A stretch of DNA of 64,000 nt from Acanthochlamys bracteata (GCA_019914995.1 CM034141.1:682001-746000); one strand, 5' to 3'. Shown: positions 47,896 through 59,879, numbered from the stretch's first letter. Program-made: numbers and translations. The notes: a model not told the origin generated them from the sequence alone.

Positions 47896-49640
47896 TTATT
47901 CTGCGGAAATGTGTCTGAACGGACGTTTCGATCTCATGTAAATTTCACCTGCAGCGAATTCATGAACTCTGTTCTTTGAGTCGATTGACTTCTTCGTGCT
48001 CGATCGACTCTCTCATGAACTGCCTTACCTCTTTGGCGTGATCCACTACTTCAGTGCAGCGTAAGAATACTTTTTCTTTTTGCAGCAGGACACCAGGATA
48101 AAGATCGATTGTTTTCTACATGCATTTCTTTCCCCTATTGGTTATCTCCGTATGTTCTGCAAGCACTGAACAATGTTTCTATAGAAGTGCATCAGGTTCA
48201 AAAGGCATTGCTTCAATGAACTCCTCTGCTTCATTCAGTTTCCCTAGTCTTCCAAAACATGTTACCTTACATGCGTAATGTTCATAACCAGGTTTGATTC
48301 CATATTCTTTCTCCATGACTTTGAAGTTTCAGTACACGTTCCTGCAAGAACTGCAGGCTGTCAACCAAGCGATGAATGTTTTACAGTTTGGTATGACATG
48401 AAGGTTCTTCATTTGTCCGAAGTGTTTGATTGCTTCTTTAGAGTGGCCACACTGTATACATATCCTGAAAAGCATTCACAGCTTCTTGCTGTCCATGAAA
48501 CTGTATTGTTGTTGCCCTACTTCCCAACACCTTCACAGCTTCTCTTGTGCAACCAGCTCTACTGTACATAGTTATCAGAGCATTACACACAGCAGAATCT
48601 TGTTTCAATTTCTGAATTTAAGATCATGCCATGAATCTGTCTTCTATGCTTCACACAAGTTGCATTCACGCACACAGTGAGCTCACTGGCGATTGTGAAA
48701 TTGTCTGGTGCAGAGTTTTCTTCTTCTCTCATAAGGTCTAGTAGTCTCAAAACTTCATCTAGGTAACCATTCTGAGAAAAAGCAGAAATGATAAGAGTTC
48801 CAAGTAATCAAATCAAGTAATCAGCTGACAATGAATATTCTTTCCGTTCCCAGCCAAGCTAGTGAAGCGCAAGCAACAAGAACGCTTACATAAAAAAAAC
48901 ACATCCGGCTGCATCGAAAGAATGATGCTACATGAGAGATGCGTAACTGCTTGTTCAAATTTCTAATTGAATGTAAAGATTGAGCCATGGAGTTCCAAGA
49001 TGTGACATCTGGCCTTGGAGTTTTTTTCACTTTTCTTGAATCTGTAAACTTTCCAAGATTGGTATCATGGTAATACGAATGTTTGCTAAGGAAACGTTCT
49101 TCCCCGGTTCAAGTTTAACTGGAGAGCTGTTGCAGTAATGACCTTGTTGGCAATGCCATATTTGAATATCTGTCTTCTACTTCAAGCGCATCCTTCAATC
49201 TCAATTGCTTCGCTAAACATATCTACAAAACCCTGTCGCTCGATCACTGCAACCATGCTCTGGACTCGCATTGATCAGAGAATTCCAAGATACCATGTTA
49301 AGCACGACGATTGCGTCAAACACCGTCTCAGATTTTTCCAATTTTCAGAACTTCCAAGAGACTGCAAACTCCGTTTGATAATTCGCGCATGAATATGCTC
49401 ACCAAGTTTGAAATACGATCAAAGCCCTTATCAAACTAAGGCAAGTCAAGTAATCCGGCACAACTCCACCATCAACAAGCACCGCCAGAAAAATGTTCGA
49501 CAGCATCGAAAAACAACTCATTGAAACAGGTATCCAGTAATCATCACATTCCAAGAGACCACATTTCTTTCAAGCATTTCATCAAACACTTCTCTTGCTT
49601 CTTGAACTTGTCAACATCTGGAATACAAAATTGAAGAACT
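47896..49640 (-). pseudogene. Decayed pentatricopeptide-repeat (PLS class, E subgroup) gene
   Basis: No long frame is open, but the minus strand shows PPR pieces in the right order, split by frameshifts and stops. [20 protein letters not shown] lies at about 49532-49597, GEHIHARIIKR at 49371-49404, VFDAIVVLNMVSWNSLINA at about 49258-49318, RPDVTSWNSM at 48985-49017 and VSVLVACASLAWLG at 48854-48895. HRRQIHGMILNSEIE is at about 48603-48648, VCNALITMYSRAGCTREAVK at 48530-48595 and CGHSKEAIKHFGQMKN at about 48405-48455. [20 protein letters not shown] continues as [17 protein letters not shown] over 48188-48306, and RVHEFAAGE ends at a stop codon at 47896-47898. Intact relatives bind RNA in organelles for editing or splicing; this copy cannot make such a protein. 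It is convergent with FAB1. Confidence 0.88.
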
Positions 49641-51094
49641 GATTGTTAAGAAAGCTTCCAGGCTATAATCCACTAATAACATGTTGCCGTCCATGGGCTG
49701 ATGTTTATGGGCTAGACAAGTTGACAGTAAGCCCATAAACTTTGGGTTCTGTGACTGTAGTGTACGGGCCATCTATGGGCTATAATAACGCTTATGTTAT
49801 GATATATGTTGCAGTAGGCTTTAGGCCGTCATCCTGGTAGGCTCTAGTACAATTAGGTCCATGAGCTATAGCCCATATATTATGGGTTTAATTTAAGGAC
49901 TATGGTCTTTAAAGTTATGGGCCTTACTTTTTAGTCAATGAGCTATAACCAGTGTTTTAGAGTGAGTTATATTTGATAGATTATAGTTGCAGACCGTGGT
50001 TTATAGCGGATATAACTTAGAAGTTATAGTTTTTTTTTAATAATTTCCTGAACTATATAGTTCATGAAATATAGCAATATGCATTATAGTGGGCTATAAT
50101 TTATGAATATGGTGACTATAGTTCACGAATGTAGCACGTAGTTTATAGTGGATATAATTTGTATAATTCATGGAGTATAACACATGCATTACATATAGGC
50201 TATATAACGTAATGTTTTAATCGTAAGAAACTCCACTTTTGTTCTTCTAAATTTTGAGTTTTGTCATTTTATATATTTCAATTATCACTCCAAATTTATT
50301 TTAATTTTCACATCAAATTTCACTTCACTTCACATATTTTAATTATGCAGTCCGAATTTATGTCCATCGACGAAATTTATTTGCAAATCAATACTAGTAA
50401 CGGTGGGAAATCCTTCTTGTTCATGATCTATACAAGTGTATTTTTTTCATCTGAAAGTGACTATTTTTAATCCAAAAGTTACTTTCGGATTAAGTTTTAT
50501 GTTCTTTTATAATTATATACTCTCTATGATTCACTTTTTAAAACTTATTTTTCAAAAAAATTATTTTTAAGAAGTCACTTCCAGTGAAATGAATATTTCT
50601 AATTCATAACTATCTGGACTACAGTGGGTTATAGCTCATGAGATGAAAACCCAGAATCTCTGCAATGGGTTATTACACCATGGTTTAGCTAATGGGTAAC
50701 AACTTTGTTGTTGCATAATAAATAAGAAGATCTCATCACTTGTCTGCATTCTGAAATTAGAAAACAAAAAGCTTCCACAAAACCTGTACTCCCCTTTTAT
50801 TTTACTGATTTTAGAGTAAACATGTAATAATTGATGATGGCAATATGGAGAACAAGATCATTCCAAAAGCTTACTAGAATCAATCAATCAAACATTTTCT
50901 TTTAAAAATAAACACCAAGCATAAATAAAAGCTGAACCTTTCTTATGAAAAGCATCACTAGATAAAGAAAAAATGCACTCATATGAAGTTTTTTATTTTC
51001 AGAAGTTTTTAGACATTCCTTGAAATGAAAATTTCTAAAACAAAAAGCTCTGTAGTTCTTCTGAATTATCAGTAAATTTTTAATTCTCTGATTT
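49641..51094. other. Intergenic spacer with degenerate GGGCTATAA repeats
   Basis: No gene is seen. About 49690-50220 and again 50620-50690 are crowded with variants of gggctataa and its complement (atgggctataataa, gagctatagcccat, gtgggctataattt, gtgggttatagctcatga). The rest is AT-rich flank of the BYPASS1-like gene, whose 3' untranslated region must lie near 50900-51094. Confidence 0.5.
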
Positions 51095-52285
51095 CTATGT
51101 GTATGTGTTGCTGCATATGTTCAACAGCTTCTTCCTTCCATCAACAATGTCATCGAAGAAATCATCAATCTGCGTTATCAATTCTTCAGTTCCACAACTC
51201 AGTGACAGGAACAATTCTTGCAAGTTTTCAACCTTGTGATGATAAGCAGTTGATCTCTTCATCTCTTCAATACAAGACTTTGCTTTTTTGAACTCATGCA
51301 ATAGAGTCCCTTGCTTTTCTTCAACCCTCTCAACATCTACCAACACTCTTTGATGCAGTTCTTCAAATGAAGTTCTGAAATCCAAACCGAAGAATCGAAA
51401 CCTTTCAGTAATATCGGTTTCTACGAACGTCATGTCCGTAGGATTGCTGCAGTGAACTATTCCACATAAGAGTATTCTGAGAAGAAACGAGTTCAGAATC
51501 CTTATAGCATGAAGCACACCTCTGAATCCATTGAACCCATAAAACATCGATTCTCCATAAACATTCTCGTTGATTTGCAAGCATTGCAGCTCGTTCTTCG
51601 ACTGGATTAATGCCTTATTCTCCTCTTCTAGTGCCTTTGCATCTCTCTGGCAACCTGCGATTGCTAGCGTAACCTGCATTATAGTAAACCGTCGGACATC
51701 TTGCTTATGATAGAACAACTCGTGAATTAGAAAAGTATATACACATACCTGGCAAGGGTTGTGTTTAATGGCCGCCACTAGGTTCGCTCCAGTACTGCAG
51801 TAGTTCTGCATTCTCGAAAGACCGAGTTTGAGAACAAGACAAGCTTCCCAAATCCGTGAACTATCATCCATGTACTCATCAAGCCATTTCTCACCATAAG
51901 GCAACTTCAGGCTTTCAGCAAGATGTACAAGTTGGGAGTGCGCCTTTCGAATAACACTGAAAACACTCTGGAGGAACTGGCCAGACATGAATGTGTTACT
52001 GCATGAGCAGTTGATTTCGTCAATGGTGGTGGCAATGGAGGAGTAGAATCCATTGATAGAGTTCGGTTTCATAGCGTGCGAAAGGTGTTTGTGGAAATTA
52101 CTAAGAAGGAAGGTGCTAGTTGTTGTTATTGTTATAGAGGGAGGGAGAGGGGAATAGTAGTGGTGTGGTTTGATGCGTGTTGGGAGAGGATGGGCTGGAA
52201 ACAATGATGAGTGTTTCCTGCAGAGGGGGAACACTGAATTAAGGGTTGTAATTTTGGTTTGGTGAAAGAGAGGGCAATTGGGCAA
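51095..52285 (-). CDS. BYPASS1-like protein (BPS1 family)
   Basis: Exons 51749-52285 and 51095-51673 give 371 residues. The 75-base intron (51674-51748, GTATGT...ATGCAG) has no stop and is a multiple of three, so an unspliced form would read through to 396 residues. The family part starts near residue 95 (FLQSVFSVIRKAHSQLVHLA), continues with KWLDEYMDDSSRIWEACLVL and GFNGFRGVLHAIRILNSFLL (a hydrophobic segment), and ends in a coiled-coil-like stretch (HEFKKAKSCIEEMKRS). BPS1 in Arabidopsis limits a root-to-shoot growth signal; the role of this relative is unknown. Residues 1-71 are Ser/Thr/Pro/His rich and poorly family-like. MKPNSINGF at 52072 is a credible alternative start. Confidence 0.8.
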   Translation of the reverse strand: MPNCPLFHQTKITTLNSVFPLCRKHSSLFPAHPLPTRIKPHHYYSPLPPSITITTTSTFLLSNFHKHLSHAMKPNSINGFYSSIATTIDEINCSCSNTFMSGQFLQSVFSVIRKAHSQLVHLAESLKLPYGEKWLDEYMDDSSRIWEACLVLKLGLSRMQNYCSTGANLVAAIKHNPCQVCVYTFLIHELFYHKQDVRRFTIMQVTLAIAGCQRDAKALEEENKALIQSKNELQCLQINENVYGESMFYGFNGFRGVLHAIRILNSFLLRILLCGIVHCSNPTDMTFVETDITERFRFFGLDFRTSFEELHQRVLVDVERVEEKQGTLLHEFKKAKSCIEEMKRSTAYHHKVENLQELFLSLSCGTEELITQIDDFFDDIVDGRKKLLNICSNTYT

Positions 52286-52518
52286 AAGGCATATGGAGAA
52301 CAGGTTTCACAAGACTCTCATGACCTTTGCAAAATACGGGTTCCAGTTTGCATCCGAGTCCAATGTGTATAGTACGTTTCTTTGAAAATTCCATCAAGTG
52401 AGTTTAGTTTGTATTTCACACTATTGAAGCTATAATAATTAAAAGATATACGTTAAAATTGTATTTTAAGAATGGTATTACAAGTGAAAGATCAGGATTT
52501 ATTACATTCTTCAGTAAA

Positions 52519-52591
52519 GCGCCTGTGGCCTAATGGATAAGGCGTCTGACTTCTAATCAGACGATTGTGGGTTCGAGTCCCACCAGGCGTG
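52519..52591 (+). tRNA. tRNA-Arg (anticodon UCU)
   Basis: A 73-base cloverleaf: acceptor stem gcgcctg with caggcgt (first pair G-T), A box tggcctaatgg, anticodon stem tctga/tcaga around loop cttctaa with anticodon TCT, and T arm gtgggttcgagtcccac. Discriminator G at 52591. A T-rich stop (cttctttattttattttt) follows. There is no intron. Confidence 0.95.
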
Positions 52592-53720
52592 CCTCTTCTT
52601 TATTTTATTTTTATAAAATTTTGGGTCAGTTATTAATTGTCTCTCATTTCATCTATGGATTGAAATTACTGAAAGATATATAGTCCCATCAATTTATTCA
52701 TCCCAAGCAAATGCACAGTATACACAAAGGAACGTTACAACAAGTACGAATACTGTCGCCTACGTACACGTATTATCCGCATAAACCAAGTCTTCTCTAG
52801 CTTTTTCCATATATATTCCCGTCTTTCATAATCAGTATATCTCTTTTAGCTTTAGTGAATCTCGTCAACTAACCATGAGATATCATGCATGGTGTTTCGA
52901 GACCAGAATCGAGCCAACCACACGAATCAACTGTTGACAGACCCTACCTGGACCCCAAGCTTCTTGATGAAAACTACGTCCAGTCCCAGGACTTGTATCT
53001 ATGTACGTATGTTTGTTCCCATAGACAATACCAGCTTTATGTTGGCGGTGTAGGTAGCAGATAGAGAACTATCTCAGATGTGATGGGCAGTTATCTTCAT
53101 AGCAAGGAGGTGGGATGTTTCTTCTACCCTCAATGGCAGGGCATCAAACATTCAGAAGGCAGAATTTCCCTTATCCAGGTGTGATGAAGTCCTTCAAAAG
53201 ACAATCAAAAGCTTGGTGAAGTCAGCGTGAGGGCCTTAGTCAATCAGCAAAAAAAAAAAAAAAAAGAGAAGATGAACTTTCCACAATGCAGGCAAAAATG
53301 AAAACTTTAGGATAAATATTTCCTATGAAATGATTTTTGTTACAGATTGCAAGGATAGTGGTAATAAAAAGTTAGAAAGAGCTAGAACTTGCCTTCATTC
53401 AAAGTAAAGATGATTGATTTTAGTTGATGCCGTTAAACATGACAATGGAAGTAGGCCACATAGATAACATACCTAAGCCACAACGAAAATGCCTTATCCC
53501 CATTAGTCATTAATGTGGAACTCTTGAAACATATGGCCCGTTTTCCCCATGGCATTCTTAGGTCTCTTTCGAGACAGACCTTTCACCTCCTGCATTATTT
53601 GAGGGCCTTGTTCCCTCTTCTCTCACCCTTGAGATGCCCTCTTGCTCCTGAAATACATATAAGAAAGTTTTCATTTCAAGTTATTGCTCTTGGAAGTAAG
53701 AAAGATATATCTTGGCAAGA
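52592..53720. other. Intergenic spacer upstream of the K+ channel gene
   Basis: No gene is seen. It contains a run of about 17 A at 53251-53267 and the promoter and leader of the channel gene. An open frame at 53515-53889 overlaps the channel's first exon out of frame and has no family resemblance. Confidence 0.55.
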
Positions 53721-56700
53721 ATGGCTACCATGGCCGGTTCAGTATTCACGGAAGCACTTGGCGGCAAGGGTTTTAGAAAGCATGGTGAAGAGAAACACAA
53801 GCAAGACGAAGAAGAGATGGACTCGATCAGTCTTCGAAATCTCTCAAAGCTTGTACTTCCCCCCTTGGGTGCATCAAGCTCCAATCTAAGTCAGATTGGT
53901 TGCAGAGGAAAGATCATTTCTCCAATGGATTCGAGATACAGGTTACAACCAACTACCTTTATTCATGAAGAAATTCATCTTACTATCTATATCCTTGCTT
54001 ATGAACAAACTTACACTCTTTTGTGCTATAAGAGTAAGCTATAAACCCTTATTTATATTCTCTACTAAATCCACGTATGAACTATCATATAAAATATTGT
54101 ATGACCAGCATAAGTCAAATAGAAGCTTTGTTTCTTTGACTGAATTCTTATTTCACAACTCGAGCAACAAGAGCACTAACCTGAATGAAAAAGACAAAAT
54201 CAGTCATAAACAAATGTCTCCTATAAGGAAGAAATGCTAAACACAGAAAATTTTCTGATCTTCAGGTGCTGGGAGACATTCATGGTCGTTCTCGTAGCTT
54301 ACTCAGCATGGGTTTACCCTTTTGAGATCGCGTTCATGAACGCTGCTCCAAAGGGTGCTCTCTGCATAGCTGATAACACCATCGATCTATTTTTTGCCAT
54401 CGATATTGTGCTCACCTTCTTTGTGGCATACATAGATCCTAGAACACAACTACTAGTTCGCGATTCAAGAAAGATCGCCATCAGGTTCGTTACCTTAATC
54501 TAAACCTACTATTATTAGTATAGAAAAACTGCCAATGATATTAAGCTTGAGGACTGTTGTGTGGAAAAACAATGAAGTTAAGCATCATCCTCTGATTAGT
54601 TTAAGACTGACTTGACTTCCATGAAAAAATTAAATCTACCACTCTGATTCAGATACTATTTTCATTAGATGTGATAGTTTTAGGTGTTACTATACTCTTG
54701 TTATGCTATAGAAGTAAATTATATCAGAATCTGTTGTATCTACTCTAGTCCCTGGAGAGATTTCTGCCGTGGTCTAAAGAGAGGAAAAAATAAAAAAAGC
54801 TAGCTAGCTAACATAGAAAAAGAAAGCAAGGATATGCTAGAGATTTCTAATCAAACTATTCAACCTAGATTTTGAGAGATGTCTTACATCAGATTCCAAA
54901 GAGAAGGACGTGGACCAATATGTGGCCTGCACTTGACATGACTCCATTGGAGAAATGAGGCACCACAAATCAGCACATATAGTGGACCATCTGCTCTTCG
55001 GTTGTTTTCAACCAGGGCATAATGTCTGGTAATGAATAAAGCCACAACAGTGAATACTAATTATTATCTATAAAATCCATGTTCCAGAAGTTAAATCTCA
55101 GATTACTTTGCAAGCAATGGACAAAGCACTATATACAAAGCCACATATGATATTGGCTGTAATAAATTCATGAAAAAGGAAATTACCTGGAAAAAAAACG
55201 ATAGAAGCCAATTCCTTGTAGACCGTTCAAAAATTTTGACAAAATTTGCAACAACTGAACAAACCATAGATTCACTTCTGACACAAGAGAATGTCGAAGG
55301 CTAACATAGAAACACACTATCAACTTTCTAATATATATCACTTGTATGCATCTCACAAGTCATGTATCAGAACTCATGGAAGTTCAAATGATGCTCCTTA
55401 GGTACATGTCAACCTGGTTCATCATGGATCTTCTCTCAACAATTCCGTTTGAAGGGATTGGTTACCTACTGACGGGAAGAGTTGAATCAGGACTTTCTTA
55501 TAGTATCCTAGGCATGTTAAGACTCTGGCGGCTGCGAAAGATCAAGAGGTTCTTCACTAGGTGAGGACTCCTCCATACATATAAACTTGCACAAAATCAA
55601 TACTGTATAAGGTGGCTATGCTTCTAACTGGCATGCTACTGCAGATTAGAAAAGGATATCAGGTTCAGCTATTTTTGGATAAGATGCCTCAGACTTCTAT
55701 GTGTAAGTGCATATATAACAAATACTTTCAATTTTATGCTGAAAAAGCTTGTACATACTACAAGTCAGAATAAGGAATTTAAATAAATTTTGCAGGTCAC
55801 ACTGTTTCTGGTACACTGTGCTGGTTGCCTCTACTATTTGCTGGCAGATAGATATCCACATCAAGGGAAGACCTGGATTGGCGCAGTCATTCCAAACTTT
55901 AGAAAAGCAAACTTATGGACCCGTTACATTTCTTCTATCTACTGGTCTATTACCACTATGACTACTGTGGGTTATGGTGACCTTCATGCTGAGAATACTA
56001 GGGAAATGATTTTCAACATCTTCTACATGCTCTTCAACCTTGGTCTGACATCATACTTGATCGGAAACATGACCAATTTGGTTGTTGAAGGAACTCGCCG
56101 CACTATGGAATTTGTAAGATATTGCCTAATTTCTGCTATTTCTTTCCTTGGAGATAAAATATTAGGAAAAATGGAGTGTTCTACAAATAGCAAGACAAAC
56201 TAACCTGACTTCGTAGACTGTACGAATTCTTACCGCACTCTAAATTTATTACCTTGTCCCTTCTGTTAAAATGGTGCAGAGAAATAGCATCAAGGCTGCC
56301 TCCAATTTCGTAAGCCGGAATCACCTAACACCAAGGTTGAAAGAGCAGATACTGGCTTACATGTGTTTACGGTTTAGAGCAGAAAGCCTCAACCAACAAG
56401 AGCTGATGGATCAACTGCCCAAGTCAATATACAAAAGCATTTGCCAGCAACTATTTCTACCAATTGTAAAGGATGTCTACCTCTTTAAAGGTGTTTCAGC
56501 AGAAATACTCTTGCAGCTAGTAAGACTTCTAAATTTTGACTAGGCTTATCATACTTAACTATATCAATGACAAAAAGCATTAGCATCCAATTTGCATACA
56601 AAATTAAATGCAAAAACTCGATATGATTGGAAAGCAAGCTTAACATAATGGAAATTTGGACAGGTTACTAACATGAGAGCAGAATACATTCCTCCTAGAG

Positions 56701-58518
56701 AAGATGTCATCATGCAAAATGACGCACCAGACGACATATACATCGTGGTATCAGGAATAGTGGAGATCATCCATTCTGATAGTGAAAGAGAACAAATTGT
56801 AGGTGTGCTCACAGCAGGAGATATGTTTGGAGAGAGCAGTGCACTTCGTAACAGCCCTCAAAGTTACACAATCCGAACAAGGACAATATCTCAATTGCTT
56901 CGGTTGAAGCAGAGCACCCTTAAAGATGCCATGCAGGTGAAGAAAGAGGATAGCGTGGTGATTATTAGAAATTTTCTTAAGGTAAGACGTTTTTGTGTTT
57001 TTAAGTACATACGTTCCTTCTAAGATTTTGTTTTAAAGCGAAAGATCAATATCTTGTGCTTCACAGCATCAGACAGAATATAAGGACATAAGAACAGAAG
57101 GCATAATCGCTGAAGAGGGAGATTGCGATGATGCTACTATTCCATGCAATCTACTTACAGTAACTGCAACAGGAAATAGCGTTTTTCTGGAGGAACTCCT
57201 TAAGGCAGGAATGGAGCCTGATGTCAGGGACTCCAAAGGAAGAACACCCTTGGTATGAAATGATGCCTCACCATTGACTAAACTGTCGGAAGATCATTAT
57301 TCAAGACTACAATTTTCATACTGTTGTCTGTAGTTCATCAACACAATATCTAGCTATGACAATCATCAATCATAAACTAAATGACAAAATCCTTAAAGGG
57401 ATTCCAAATGCTGCCAATTATCGATGTCTACAAAACTGATTAACATTTTACAAATGTCTTAAAAAATGAAGATTTTACTCCATTTTGTCCTTGACACACT
57501 AACAAAAATTACATGCATCCATTTTAAGTGAATTATGGAGCCTTATTTCTCTACTGTTTCTTATTTTGCAATTAGCACATAGCAGCATCCAAAGGATACG
57601 AGGACTGTGTGATCATTTTGCTCAAGCATACCTCGAACCTCAACATACAAGGCAAGTATATGCTAAGACTAAGTTATTTCTCTACGAGAATAAGTTTCTA
57701 TTTCTCACTAAAATTATTTTTGTGTAGACTCCGAGGGAAATACTCCTTTATGGCTTGCCATTGAAGCGAAGCATCACAAGATTTTCAATTTCTTGTACCA
57801 TTATGCATCTATCTCCAATCCACATACAAGTGGCAACCTTCTTTGCCTTGCAGCAAAAAGAAATGATCTATCTACGATGAAAGAGCTACTGAGACACGGT
57901 CTTGACGTTGACTGTGAAAATCATGACGGAAAGAATGCTCTGCAGATAGCACTGGATGAAGACCAGACTGAAATGATCGAGTTCTTAGTCGCCAATGGTG
58001 CCAACATAGAAAATGCAAAGCAAAAACAAAGGGTGAAGCGAGAAATGAAAAAGGCATTCTACGAAGAAATGATACAAAAAGGAGACCTTGGTCGTTTGAT
58101 TAGAGTAGTTGAACACCCTGAAGACTCCACATCAACAGATTTTAACAGTGAACACGATGGCACACCGACATTTAAAAGTCGATTTGGAGTTTGCCCTAGG
58201 GTAAGTGTCTACAAAGGTCATCCGTCGCAAAGGAATTCTAGCTCAGAACCTGGGAAGGTAATAAATTTTCCCAACACCATGGAAGAGCTGAAGGAGCTTG
58301 TCGGTATGTATTATTGCTTTACATGATATGTATTATCTCATTTGATATCTATACACATAACTCAAAGCTAACGAGAGTCTCTTGCAATTGCAGGCAAGAA
58401 CTTCAACATCAAAATAGACCACATAACTTTCACTAACGATGAGGGAGCAGAAATCGATTCCATTGAAGTGATCCGAGATGATGACAAGCTATACATAATC
58501 GATCAAGAAGGATTTTAG
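53721..58518 (+). CDS. Shaker-type inward-rectifying K+ channel, KAT-like core with ankyrin domain
   Basis: Plasma-membrane K+ channel subunit of 831 residues. Eleven exons: 53721-53941, 54266-54484, 55402-55560, 55645-55702, 55796-56113, 56280-56519, 56664-56981, 57067-57252, 57576-57651, 57728-58303, 58394-58518. S1 lies at about 75-97. The S4 voltage sensor is [15 protein letters not shown] near 185. The pore is TTVGYGD, with the selectivity filter G278-Y-G280. S6 follows, then a cyclic-nucleotide-binding-like domain at about 395-510, ankyrin repeats at about 538-700 ([34 protein letters not shown]) and a KHA domain at the C-terminus. Core strings such as [18 protein letters not shown] and HAEN next to the pore resemble KAT1/KAT2 more than AKT1. 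The exon 9 to 10 intron uses a GC donor. ATG 53721 gives MATMAGSVF. Confidence 0.93.
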
Positions 58519-59796
58519 GCTCAAAAGAGAACACATACATCACTGTGAAAGATTTGAAAGGCCATAAAACCCCTGAAGAAAAACTTGAACTGGGAAAGAA
58601 TGTAGATATATAATGAGGCCCAAATTTTAAACTGTAGCTAAGATTTTTTGGTTCTTCTTGATCTAAGTATGTTTGCTTGATCTAGAAATTCCAAGAAATT
58701 TACCCTCATTTGTTGATAATTTCTTTCAGCAAACCAGGGTTTTCAGTAAAATTAGCACGATCAAATTGACAATATTCTAACGATGTAATCAAGCAGACAT
58801 ATGTGTATCGTGAGAAAATTAAACAAATAATCGACAACAACAATCGAAAAAATTAAAAAAGTTCACGAATTTTGTAGTAAAAAACAGAAAAATCGATGTA
58901 AGCAAATTAACTAGAAAAATAAAAGATTTAGTTTACCTTTCGATTGAAGGGACCATCTTTCTCTGCTCGGTCTATTGCATTGCGCCAAAAACATAAAACA
59001 AAAAACAAACTTCAAAAAATTCTTTCAATTTTTTAAGTAACTTTTTTTAATTATAAAAGACAATATTTTGAAAATTGAATATTATTTTTAAACGTTAACA
59101 ACTCTAATGTTTCAAATATATACATATTTATAAAAAATCTTTAAAAATCTATAGTGTTAATAATTTATTATTACAATTTCTTTTTAAATTATTTATTTTT
59201 AAAATAATCTTTAAGAAAACTTTTTAAATGTGAAAAAAAAATACACTCGTAATCTTTACTAAGCTTCGAACTGCAAATATTTGAATAAGCATTTCACTTC
59301 AAGGAAAATGCCGTATAACGAGAAATTGGAATTATTAGGAAAAACAATGGTCCAACAGTTTGCAAATTAACGAATGCAAACATAAATTAGAATTTTTGTA
59401 AGGGGGGAAAGATTTCTCATGTAAGTTTTGTTGATGATTAATTATTGAAGTATTGAAGCATCGTTGATCTCTTAGAGCATATTTATTTTAATGAAATTGA
59501 CTTTCTTATGTTAAAAATTACTTTTATATGTTAATTTTAGTTTTATAAAATTTATAGTTTAGTAATATATTCTTTAAATTAAAAATTCATTTTCAACACA
59601 TGAATAATTCTTAACATATTTAGAAGTATTTATAAAAAATTAAAAAGTGCTGGTAAAATAATACGGCTATACAAGTTCGTTTTATTGGTTGATAAGTGTA
59701 CAGTGGTACAAGTTCTTTTTGTTAAGTATTAATACTAGGAACGGAAAAACAAAAATAAAAAGAAAAGAATAAAAAGTAATTAAGAAAAAATAAACT
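58519..59796. other. AT-rich intergenic spacer
   Basis: Channel gene 3' flank, then AT-rich sequence. Nothing gene-like is seen up to the tRNA-Leu gene. Confidence 0.6.
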
Positions 59797-59879
59797 TGCT
59801 GACTGTGGGGTTCGAACCCACGCGCACTTGAGTGCAGAAGATCTTAAGTCTTCCCCCTTAACCACTCGGGCAAATCAGC
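59797..59879 (-). tRNA. tRNA-Leu (anticodon UAA)
   Basis: An 83-base class II tRNA read on the minus strand: acceptor gctgatt with agtcagc, A box tgcccgagtggttaagg, anticodon stem gaaga/tcttc around loop cttaaga (anticodon TAA), a long variable arm (gcactcaagtgc), T arm gtgggttcgaacccc, and discriminator A. No intron. Confidence 0.95.

Noticed and set aside
48278-49392. Plus-strand open frames of 60-97 residues between FAB1 and the BYPASS1-like gene
   Set aside because: They are antisense to the decayed PPR gene and have no family of their own.
53515-53889. 124-residue plus-strand frame overlapping the K+ channel start
   Set aside because: It overlaps the channel's first exon in a different frame and resembles no family; the channel frame is supported by eleven matching exons.
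57648-57662. GT donor at 57656 for K+ channel exon 9
   Set aside because: It would join out of frame and destroy the ankyrin motif; the GC donor four bases earlier fits both frame and consensus.
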